From Acidobacteriaceae bacterium (GTDB taxonomy: Bacteria; Acidobacteriota; Terriglobia; Terriglobales; Acidobacteriaceae), in NCBI GenBank assembly GCA_030038115.1, contig JASHPM010000527.1, positions 1 to 39,023 on the forward strand: DNA of 39,023 nucleotides, written 5' to 3'. Made by a program: the position numbers and the translations under genes. Within the stretch, counting starts at the first letter, position 1, and each line of letters begins with the position of its first letter. Below the pieces are notes generated by a model, which saw only the letters and a list, made by a program, of their open reading frames with translations, searched no databases and had not been told where the DNA came from. This document shows, piece by piece, positions 1 to 7,882 of this stretch.

Positions 1-2441
1 GTGCGAGGCGTGAAAATGGGAAAGCCGGAGGGCGGCGGGATCAGCGGCACAAAGGGGCTTTGCAGCGTGGCCGCCCCATTGGGATCGCCGGAGATGAACT
101 GCAGGGTCGAGAACGGCGGCTGCGTGATGGTCTGCTCGGCGAGGGTCGCGGAGTGCCGGTCGTAGTAAACGCCGTAACCGCCGCGCAGCACCAGCACCGG
201 CTTCTGCGTCATTTGCCAGACCAATCCGAGGCGCGGCGAAACGTCGCCGTGCGGCGTCTCATACAAACTCGGAAACGATGTCCGCGTATAACCCAATGGC
301 AGGGTCCCTTTGAAGTCCGACGGCAGCGTGAATCCGCTAAACGTTCCTGCCGCCGGGACCGGGCCCTGGGTCGCAATTTGTTCGTCGAAGTTCGCCAGCA
401 ACCCATTCGTTTCCGTTGGCGCGCCGAAGATTTCATAGCGCACGCCCTCATTCAGGGTCAGGCGCGGCGTCAGCTTCACGTCGTCCTGCTCAAAACCCGC
501 GAAATCCGTATAGCGTTCGTTTCTGCGGAAGTTGCCGCCCCCGGAAATGCTGGTGCCGATATTGCTCAGGCCGAAGGGGCTGCCGTTCTGCGTTGCGCTT
601 TCGCCCAGCAGGAAATCGTCGAAGGTGCCAATCTGCAGCAGGCCATCGACTTCTTCGGGAGCGTTGTCGTCCATCTCATGCCGCTTTACTTCGGCGCCCA
701 GGCGCACATTGTTGCGCCCGCGCGTGAGAGCCACCGTATCCTGCCAGATGAACGAATTCGTTACCTGCCAGAAAGCGGGGGTGCCCGCATCGCCGATCGT
801 GAATCCACCGACTGTCAGCCCGGGAGCATTCAGCGATGCTCCGACTGCCCCGGTCGGCGTGCCTTCGCCAATGGCGGCCGCGGTGAGCGGGTTTTCGATT
901 GTGGTGGTCCCGTCGAAGCGCATGTAGCCAAAGCGCGCAATATTGACCAGGTTCGCATTGAATACGTGGGTGTCCGCCAGCACAAACATCGTGTTGCGGC
1001 TCAGCTCGTTGGTTCCCCATCCGGGCACGTTTGCGGCATTCAGAGAAAATGGCTCGGTGGTGGGTGCGCGCGAATAGAAGAAGCGCCCCGACAGCGTGTT
1101 CTTCCCGGTCAGGTTCTGGTCGATGTTTACGGTGAACTGGTCTTCGCGATAATGCGCGGGGATGGCGTACGTCGACTCCCCGATGGGCAGTTCATCGGTA
1201 GGATCCGGCCCGCTGTTGGGAAGAGTGACCTGGGGGCTGGGCACAGCCAACTGCCCATTCGGCAGCTTCGCGTTCAGGATGGCCAGCGCTACAGGATTGA
1301 TGTTCGAACCGTCGCACGCCACCTGGGTTCCGCCTGCCTGCGTCAGGTAGCCGGTGGCAGGCTGCCCCTGTGCATCGAGATGTCCGGCCGGACAGAACTG
1401 CGCGCCCAGCGTCGCCGCGGATCGATCGGAAGTGAGCAACGGCAGGGTTGGATTCTGTTCGTCGCCGAGGCCATTGACCTCGGTCAGTCCCTGATACGCT
1501 GCGAAGAAGAAGGTCCGGTCGCGGCGAATCGGCCCTCCCACGGCTCCGCCAAACTGGTTCTGCTTCAGGTCGGGCCGTGGCTGCCCGTCCAGGTTGGAGA
1601 AAAAATCATTTGCGTTGAACACATTGTTGCGAAGAAACTCCCAAAGGTTCCCGTGGAAGCGGTTCGTTCCGCTCCTGCTGACCAGATCGACATTGGCGCC
1701 GCTGCCGCGCCCGTAGGCCGCGTCGAAGTTCGCTGTCTGTACACGAAACTCCTCGATGGTGTCGGGCGCGGGGATCGCGGTTCCCACAATGACGCCTTCC
1801 GCAACGGCGGCTGAGTTTTCGGCAATATTGTTGGCATCGATGCCATTGAACTGGATGTTGTTCGCCGTTGGCATCGCCCCATCCGAGGCCACGTTCTGTG
1901 TTCCCGATCCGAGATCGGCGGCGTCCGGCAGGTCCACAACCACGCCCGGCGACAGGCCCAGAATCTGTGTGTAGTTGCGGTTCGAGAGCGGCAGCGTAGT
2001 GATGGCCGCCTGATCGACGGTGCCCCCCAGCGTCGAGCTCTCAAGGTCCGCATCGGCTGTACGCCCCGACACGTGGATGGTCGTGTTGTCGCCTGCGACC
2101 GCCATTACTACGTTGACCGAGCTGGTTTCGCCCGCCATCACCTGCACGGCATGGGTCGTGTTCGCCACGAATCCGGGCGCCGTTGCAGTTACGGTGTAAA
2201 GCCCGGGCTCGAGCAGCGGAACGTGGAACACACCCTCCGAGGTCGTCGTCACGGAACGCGATACATGGGTTGCTTCGTTTTCGGCCAGCACTTCCGCGTG
2301 CGCCATGGGATGGTGGGCCGGATCCTCGATGCCGCCGGAGATCGCTCCCGTTCCCGGTGTCTGAGCAAGCGCGGCGCCAGCCAGCAGTGAAAGCGTGAAT
2401 GCGACAGCGATCGGCGTGGGTCTGATGCAAGCGGTCTTCAT
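1..2441 (-). CDS. TonB-dependent receptor / Oar-like outer membrane protein with N-terminal carboxypeptidase-regulatory-like domain (3' end truncated by window edge)
   Basis: My own translation from the ATG at 2441 on the minus strand: MKTACIRPTPIAVAFTLSLLAGAALAQTPGTGAISGGIEDPAHHPMAHAEV..., signal peptide, CarboxypepD_reg-like start, then plug-like FHGNLWEFLRNNVFNANDFF and 'RTFFFAAYQGL...'. The frame is open to position 1, so it is missing from the ORF track. Confidence 0.9.
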   Translation of the reverse strand, partial: MKTACIRPTPIAVAFTLSLLAGAALAQTPGTGAISGGIEDPAHHPMAHAEVLAENEATHVSRSVTTTSEGVFHVPLLEPGLYTVTATAPGFVANTTHAVQVMAGETSSVNVVMAVAGDNTTIHVSGRTADADLESSTLGGTVDQAAITTLPLSNRNYTQILGLSPGVVVDLPDAADLGSGTQNVASDGAMPTANNIQFNGIDANNIAENSAAVAEGVIVGTAIPAPDTIEEFRVQTANFDAAYGRGSGANVDLVSRSGTNRFHGNLWEFLRNNVFNANDFFSNLDGQPRPDLKQNQFGGAVGGPIRRDRTFFFAAYQGLTEVNGLGDEQNPTLPLLTSDRSAATLGAQFCPAGHLDAQGQPATGYLTQAGGTQVACDGSNINPVALAILNAKLPNGQLAVPSPQVTLPNSGPDPTDELPIGESTYAIPAHYREDQFTVNIDQNLTGKNTLSGRFFYSRAPTTEPFSLNAANVPGWGTNELSRNTMFVLADTHVFNANLVNIARFGYMRFDGTTTIENPLTAAAIGEGTPTGAVGASLNAPGLTVGGFTIGDAGTPAFWQVTNSFIWQDTVALTRGRNNVRLGAEVKRHEMDDNAPEEVDGLLQIGTFDDFLLGESATQNGSPFGLSNIGTSISGGGNFRRNERYTDFAGFEQDDVKLTPRLTLNEGVRYEIFGAPTETNGLLANFDEQIATQGPVPAAGTFSGFTLPSDFKGTLPLGYTRTSFPSLYETPHGDVSPRLGLVWQMTQKPVLVLRGGYGVYYDRHSATLAEQTITQPPFSTLQFISGDPNGAATLQSPFVPLIPPPSGFPIFTPR

Positions 2442-2528
2442 GCAGATGTCTCTCAAGGTCTTTCTCGCGGCACCATGCGTGCCTTGAGGCCGAGTATGAG
2501 GAGGTCAACTGCAGCACTTGTTAGCCAT

Positions 2529-2836
2529 TTGTCACTCTTTTGTAGGGATGTATGCGGAGCCCTGCGTATCACCGGTAAGGAAGGGTGCACGGCGCCTGTG
2601 TGCCAGCCGGAAGTTACACGGCCTCGACATTTCCATGACAACGCGTGCCGACGACACACCTATCCTGACGGACCCGGCCGTTCTTCCCGGTTCAATGGCG
2701 ATCTTTTTGCCGCAATCAGATGGCGTTTTGGGCCGGTCAGCCTCGTTCCGAAGTTCCGCAGAGGGCGCAGCGTTCTTTTCCCCAAAGCAATGACAAACAA
2801 GTGACAAGCCAGTGACAAAGTCTCCCTGGAGACTTC
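2529..2836. promoter_or_regulatory. Candidate Pho-box-like direct repeat region (TTGTCAC repeats at 11-bp period) plus adjacent 18-bp palindrome
   Basis: TGACAA at 2791, 2802 and 2813 (minus strand: TTGTCAC-TGGC-TTGTCAC-TTGT-TTGTCAT). Palindrome AAGTCTCC-CT-GGAGACTT at 2818-2835. A weaker plus-strand array TTGTTA/TTGTCA/TTGTAG at 2518/2529/2540. Confidence 0.45.
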
Positions 2837-2998
2837 TTTATCCTCCAAGGGCACTCAAATCTAAACCCTCCCCCGGATCTACTCCTCGCCTTACCGTCAT
2901 ATTTACGGGCCAATGAGCGCTTTTTGGTCTGCCGGATGCCTGCGTGAACGTGCCACGATGGGCATCCGGGTCTTTCCTTCGCTTGTGGGCAAGTGCGA

Positions 2999-3931
2999 TC
3001 ACATATTGGTGTGACCGGCGCGCATTTCCTCGTTGAAAGTGGGGCGGGTGACGGCAAGAGCGGCCTGGAGCTTCGCGTGGTAATCTCCGGCGCGTTCGAG
3101 CAGAGCGGGCGCGGACGAGGCGTATTCCCCATTCAGGGCGAGTAGCCCCTGGCCGGCAAGATCGGCGGCCATCCGGGAGAGCTCGCTTGCGGTGGTGTTC
3201 AGGTACTGCGCGTCGCGCGGGTCGGCGATCCAGACTGGCTGGTTGCCGCCGAGGACGCCGGAGAGCCAGTAAACCTTGAGGGCGAGAAAATCCATGCGGG
3301 CGCGGTCGTCCGTGTCGGTGAAGAAGAACTTCTTTTGCCAGCGGCTGTAATAGCGCGTGGTGACGGGGACGGGCTGGCGGTTGCCGCTTTTGAGCAATTC
3401 AAGCTGGCCACGGTCGAGGGTCTTGCGGACGGCATTGTAGATGAAGGTTTCCGCGTAGGGCTGTTCGGGTGCGGGGACGATTTCCGCGAAGGTGACGGTC
3501 ATGCTGGCGGAAACGAGGGCGTGGAGCGGCGATTGGGTTCCGTCCTCGAGATGCAGGGTACCGTGGACGATGTAGGTGTCGGCGCCGGAAGTGGAGCGAT
3601 GAAAAGGCCAGCCGAAGTGGCTGAAGCTGACCGGAAGGCCGGCGAGGGTGACGTAGGCGTCGGGGCGCGGGTTGCGCAAACGGCCGGCGGCCTCGCGCAG
3701 GTGGGTGGTCATTTCCGGCAGCAGATTGGGCTTGTTGAAATCGAAGGCCTCGCTGAGCTCAAGCAGGAGGGTACGTTCCGCGGGAGCATCGGGCGCAGCG
3801 GCGAGGCGAAAGCGCGTGGTGGGATGGCCATTGACGTCGGATCCTGCGTCGACGGAGAGAATGGCGAGGCCCGCCTGCTGAGCGGCGGTGTGGAGATTGG
3901 CAGTGAGGGTCGATGCGAGGTGCGCGGTCAT
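2999..3931 (-). CDS. Conserved hypothetical protein (310 aa)
   Basis: Long ORF with coherent protein composition and no competing frame of comparable quality; no family recognised. Confidence 0.75.
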   Translation of the reverse strand: MTAHLASTLTANLHTAAQQAGLAILSVDAGSDVNGHPTTRFRLAAAPDAPAERTLLLELSEAFDFNKPNLLPEMTTHLREAAGRLRNPRPDAYVTLAGLPVSFSHFGWPFHRSTSGADTYIVHGTLHLEDGTQSPLHALVSASMTVTFAEIVPAPEQPYAETFIYNAVRKTLDRGQLELLKSGNRQPVPVTTRYYSRWQKKFFFTDTDDRARMDFLALKVYWLSGVLGGNQPVWIADPRDAQYLNTTASELSRMAADLAGQGLLALNGEYASSAPALLERAGDYHAKLQAALAVTRPTFNEEMRAGHTNM

Positions 3932-4017
3932 GTAAAGTTGGTATCAGGCCTGATTGTAGCGGCTGAGCGGCGGCAAGCGAAACCGGTTGTCTCCCAGCTT
4001 ACGGAGCAGGCACGAGT

Positions 4018-4054
4018 TACGGGATATGCCACGAGAGTGGTAGCTCATCCCGTA
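4018..4054 (+). other. Predicted RNA hairpin / inverted repeat upstream of the envelope cassette
   Basis: TACGGGAT ... ATCCCGTA (8-bp perfect arms) enclosing AT-GCCAC-GAGA-GTGGT-AGCTC: a second 5-bp stem with a GNRA-type GAGA loop. Confidence 0.45.
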
Positions 4055-4185
4055 TCAAGGCTTATATCATTTTCAGATTGGCGGTGTTTGGGGTGTATGC
4101 CTCGACGGGCTCAACCGCAACTTTTTGGGCAGCCAGCCGTCTACGTAAGATTAGGCACATTTGTGACAAGGGAGGCAGGGTTTCT

Positions 4186-4440
4186 GTGCAAATTGTTCGC
4201 CGCACCGCCCTCGTGGCACTCGCATCGGTCGAATTGGTGGTACTGCTGGCGGCATTAGCCAAACCCGCATATGGCTATGTGGATCCAGGATCGGGTCTGC
4301 TGGCCATACAGGTGGGAGGGTCGATGTTGGCCGGAGGGTTGTTCATCCTGCGCTCCAAAATCCGGCGTCTGTTCCGCATGTCTTCGCCCGAAGAACGAAT
4401 CGAAGCAGAAGAAGCCACCCAACCCGAACCGGGTAAGTAA
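4186..4440 (+). CDS. Small membrane protein with DPGSG motif (84 aa)
   Basis: GTG start at 4186 preceded by GGAGG (4171-4175), in frame with the track ORF 4078-4440. Protein: VQIVRRTALVALASVELVVLLAALAKPAYGYVDPGSGLLAIQVGGSMLAGGLFILRSKIRRLFRMSS...; signal/TM segment, YVDPGSG, second TM. The stop overlaps the next start (TAATG). Confidence 0.8.
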   Translation: MQIVRRTALVALASVELVVLLAALAKPAYGYVDPGSGLLAIQVGGSMLAGGLFILRSKIRRLFRMSSPEERIEAEEATQPEPGK

Positions 4441-5828
4441 TGGCAACAGCCGAGCTCGCGCGCGAAACCTTTCGCGATCCCGCCGGTTCTGTCCGCATCG
4501 AGGGGGACCGGGTTCTGCGCGAGGTTCATCCTGAGCACGCTCGAGCAGCGCTCAAATTCCTGCAGTCGCAGACAGCGCAGGAGTGGGTAGCGCAGGGGCG
4601 GCTCATTGAAACCCACTTCATCACCAGGGAAAACGGCGAGTTGACGCTCGAACACCCGCGCGTGTTCTTCCCTTCCTATCCGTGGGAGTGGACGCCGAGC
4701 GCGTGGATCGCGGCTGCGGATCTGACCCTCGATTTGTGTGAGGGCCTGCTGGAGCAGGGGCTGATCCTGAAAGATGCGACGCCGCTGAATGTGCTGTTCC
4801 GCGGAGCGCGGCCGGTTTTTGTCGACGTGCTGTCGGTGGAGGAGCGCGATCCGGCCAGCCCGTTGTGGCTGGCATACGCACAGTTTGTGCGTACCTTCAT
4901 GCTGCCACTGCTGGCTTATCAACACCTGGGATGGCCGCTGGCCACTTCGATGCAGAGGCGTGACGGGTACGAGCCAGCCGACCTTGCTCCGTATCTGAGC
5001 CGCTGGCAGCGCTGGCGGGAGCCGTTTCGGTCGCTGGTTACGCTGCCGCTGATGCTGGAGAAAAGCGGCGGAACGAGCGCACAGAATACGAAGGCGCGAC
5101 AGAGCCCGGAAGCGGCGCTGTCGGTCCTGCGGCGCAACCTTGGTGCACTGCGGCAACATTTGCGGCAGATTGAGCGGCGCATGGGACTGGACAAGCGCGC
5201 GTCGCGCTGGAGCGGCTATGCCCATTCAGCCGATCATTACAGCGCCGACGATCAGAAGCTGAAACGCCAGTTTGTGCGGGATGCTCTGGCCGCCGCGCAT
5301 CCAAAGCACGTTCTCGATCTGGGAGCTAACATCGGGATATATTCGCGGATCGCGGCGGAGTGCGGCGCGATGGTGGTGGCCTGGGATACGGATTTGCAGG
5401 CGACGGAACAGAACTGGCGCGAAGGGCAGCGGCTGAATCTGGACATTGCGCCGCTGATCGCGAATCCGGCGCGGCCCACACCCGCGGCCGGCTGGCGCAA
5501 CGCGGAAAACCTGGCACTGCTGGACCGGACGCGGGGACGGTTCGACTGCGTGATGATGCTGGGGCTGATTCATCACCTGCTGCTGTCGGAACAGATTCCG
5601 CTGGAGGAAATTGCCGCGCTGCTGCGCGAGATGACCACGAGCTGGGCGATTGTGGAGTGGGTGCCGGCAACGGATCCGCGGTTTGTGGATTTGCTGCGTG
5701 GCCGCGAGGATCTGTACGGACATCTGGACGAAGCGGGCTTTACGCGGGCCGCGGAAACCCACTTCACGGTGGTGCTGCGCGAAGCGCTGCCGAATGCCCG
5801 TATCCTGTTCCTGCTGCAGGCAAGGTAA
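4440..5828 (+). CDS. Fusion protein: N-terminal APH/kinase-like domain and C-terminal class I SAM-dependent methyltransferase
   Basis: C-terminal motif I HVLDLGANIGIYSRIA and the LGLIHHLLLSEQIPLEEIAALLREM region. N-terminal LILKDATPLNVLFRGARPVFVDVLS resembles the kinase/APH D-x-x-P-x-N-(I/V)-L ... (I/V)D pattern. Confidence 0.85.
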   Translation: MATAELARETFRDPAGSVRIEGDRVLREVHPEHARAALKFLQSQTAQEWVAQGRLIETHFITRENGELTLEHPRVFFPSYPWEWTPSAWIAAADLTLDLCEGLLEQGLILKDATPLNVLFRGARPVFVDVLSVEERDPASPLWLAYAQFVRTFMLPLLAYQHLGWPLATSMQRRDGYEPADLAPYLSRWQRWREPFRSLVTLPLMLEKSGGTSAQNTKARQSPEAALSVLRRNLGALRQHLRQIERRMGLDKRASRWSGYAHSADHYSADDQKLKRQFVRDALAAAHPKHVLDLGANIGIYSRIAAECGAMVVAWDTDLQATEQNWREGQRLNLDIAPLIANPARPTPAAGWRNAENLALLDRTRGRFDCVMMLGLIHHLLLSEQIPLEEIAALLREMTTSWAIVEWVPATDPRFVDLLRGREDLYGHLDEAGFTRAAETHFTVVLREALPNARILFLLQAR

Positions 5829-5839
5829 CGGCGGAGCGG

Positions 5840-7435
5840 GTGCAGGCAAATCCGAGACATGCAGGCCGGAGTTCGTGGGCGCGCTGCTCCATCGAGGGCG
5901 CCGGCGCGGCGCTGCTGCTGGCGCCGGGCCTGATCTGGACCGAGCTCTCCCAAACGCACATCGATCAATATCACCGGCTGTTGCCGATGACCACGGTGGC
6001 GCGGGCGCTGGCCATCGATGTGGCGCTGCTGTGGCTGACGGCGACGCTGGCCGTGCGAGTGCTGGAGGCTGCGACCGGGCAGCTGGGTGGGCCGTTGCCG
6101 TCGGAGCGCCGGTATCCCGGGGTTCTTTTCTGGGCGTTGTGGTTCGGGCTGCTGGCAGCGCGCTCGGTTTCAGGGTTGATCGTCTCGCAGGTGCTGTGGT
6201 GGCAGCAGATCACGACGGGCAGAGCCTTCCTGCTGATCGCGGGAGTGCTGGTTGTTGTCTGGCTGGCATCGCCGCGATCGTACGGCACGACGGTGAGTGC
6301 GCTGCGCATGGGCGTTCTGCTGGTGGGCTTCTGCATGCTTTGGGCGCTGCCCACCCTGGTGGCGGCGGGATTTGTGCATCAGCCCTGGGATCGGGTGGAG
6401 TTTCGCAAGCCGGTGCCGGTCGCGACCGCTCCGCACCGGCGGATCGTATGGCTGCTCTTCGACGAGATGTCCTACGACCAGGTTTTTGTTCATCGCTGGC
6501 CGGGACTGCAACTGCCCAATCTGGATCGCCTGCGCGAGCAGAGCGTGACTCTGTCCGAGGTGCGGCCGGATGGGTATTTCACCGAGGACGTGATCCCTTC
6601 GCTGCTCCTCGGCAAGCCGATCGATGAGGTGCGCGGAACGTGGTCGGGGTGGATGCTGTACCGCTCCGGCAAACATGCTCCATGGCAACGGTTCGACGGC
6701 GGCCAGACATTGTTTGCGGATGCGGAACGGGAGGGATGGACGAGAGGCGCCATGGGCGCCTACAACCCGTACTGCCGAATACTGCAGGACCAGCTCGATT
6801 TCTGCTGGATGGATCTGCCGCCGCTGCCCGATCATTTCTCGCGGGACAAAGGCACACTGGAAAACGTCGTCGCGCCGTTAGCGGCGAACTGGAAAAGGGT
6901 GTTTCAGCCCGGAGCTGCGCGCAATGCGTCGACGGGGCCTTCGCCGCTCGAGGAGCTGGGCGCGGTGCGTGAGGGCGACGCGTTGATCGGGGACGCAGCG
7001 ATCGACCTGTGCTTCGTCCATCTGCCGTTGCCGCATCCGCCCGGACATTACAACCGCGCGACGGGACGGATTGTCGAGGGCGGCAGCTACATCGATAATC
7101 TTGCGCTCTCGGACAGGATTCTGGGCCGGATGCTGGCGGATATTACCGCGAGCGGCGCGGCCGAGCGGACGACGGTGATCCTGTCTTCAGACCACAGCTG
7201 GCGCGTGGGCCTTTGGCGCCACAGTTTTGGATGGACCCGGGAAGATGAGCTGGCGTCGGGGCACGGACATTTCGATCCGCGGCCGATGTTGATGATGCGC
7301 TTTCCGGGAGAAACGGCGCCGCTGGAGATCGGGACGCCGGTTCCGCTGCTGGGAACGCACAACCTGATCGAGCAGATGCTGGCGGGGGGGATCGTCGATC
7401 CGCAACAACTGGAGGCCTGGGCGGCGAAGCAGTAG
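5840..7435 (+). CDS. Membrane-anchored sulfatase-like hydrolase/transferase (alkaline phosphatase superfamily)
   Basis: Hydrophobic N-terminal TM segments followed by RIVWLLFDEMSYDQVF, YFTEDVIPSLLLGKPI, TTVILSSDHSWR, SGHGHFDPRPMLMMRFPGE. GTG start at 5840 preceded by GGCGGAGCGG; the track start at 5360 lies inside the upstream gene. Confidence 0.85.
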   Translation: MQANPRHAGRSSWARCSIEGAGAALLLAPGLIWTELSQTHIDQYHRLLPMTTVARALAIDVALLWLTATLAVRVLEAATGQLGGPLPSERRYPGVLFWALWFGLLAARSVSGLIVSQVLWWQQITTGRAFLLIAGVLVVVWLASPRSYGTTVSALRMGVLLVGFCMLWALPTLVAAGFVHQPWDRVEFRKPVPVATAPHRRIVWLLFDEMSYDQVFVHRWPGLQLPNLDRLREQSVTLSEVRPDGYFTEDVIPSLLLGKPIDEVRGTWSGWMLYRSGKHAPWQRFDGGQTLFADAEREGWTRGAMGAYNPYCRILQDQLDFCWMDLPPLPDHFSRDKGTLENVVAPLAANWKRVFQPGAARNASTGPSPLEELGAVREGDALIGDAAIDLCFVHLPLPHPPGHYNRATGRIVEGGSYIDNLALSDRILGRMLADITASGAAERTTVILSSDHSWRVGLWRHSFGWTREDELASGHGHFDPRPMLMMRFPGETAPLEIGTPVPLLGTHNLIEQMLAGGIVDPQQLEAWAAKQ

Positions 7436-7864
7436 TTAAGAGGGTCGTTCGAAGTACGCTCTCACGTCGGGGCGCAGGAGAAGAAAGAGGAAAACTCCGG
7501 CAATCAGGACGCCCGATCCGCCGCGGAGCCAATCGCGAAGGATGAGCAGGGTGAACAGGTCGCCGATTCCATTGACGGTGAAAGTTGCCAGAGCCAGGAG
7601 CCAGGCCCAGCGACGGCGTCGCAGCAGGCCGATGGCTGTGGTTGCCGCAACGAGGGCGACGATGAGCAGGAGAGCTCCGAAGGGTTTTGCGTGTGCGGAG
7701 AAGATGACGTGAGCGCGGGGATTGAGGTTCCAGACAGGATCAGGGAGCGTTCCGGACATCAACAGCGATGATCCGATCAGGAGGGCGAGGGCGGTCGCCA
7801 ACCAGGAGAACGCTGCGACGACCGAGACGATTGCGGGTCTGCCTGATTGGGAATTCGTTGCCAC
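7436..7864 (-). CDS. Small integral membrane protein (142 aa, about 4 TM segments)
   Basis: Strongly hydrophobic segments separated by basic loops; its stop abuts the convergent upstream gene with zero spacing. Confidence 0.75.
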   Translation of the reverse strand: MATNSQSGRPAIVSVVAAFSWLATALALLIGSSLLMSGTLPDPVWNLNPRAHVIFSAHAKPFGALLLIVALVAATTAIGLLRRRRWAWLLALATFTVNGIGDLFTLLILRDWLRGGSGVLIAGVFLFLLLRPDVRAYFERPS

Positions 7865-7882
7865 TCGCGTTTCGCTCCCGGG

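Noticed and set aside
60-1814. 584-aa plus-strand ORF
   Set aside because: Antisense to the TonB-dependent receptor that reads continuously on the minus strand; composition (Arg/Gln-rich) is typical of a GC-rich shadow ORF.
5650-6627. 325-aa plus-strand ORF in another frame
   Set aside because: Out-of-frame overlap of the methyltransferase and sulfatase-like genes; Gly/Ala/Arg-rich shadow composition.
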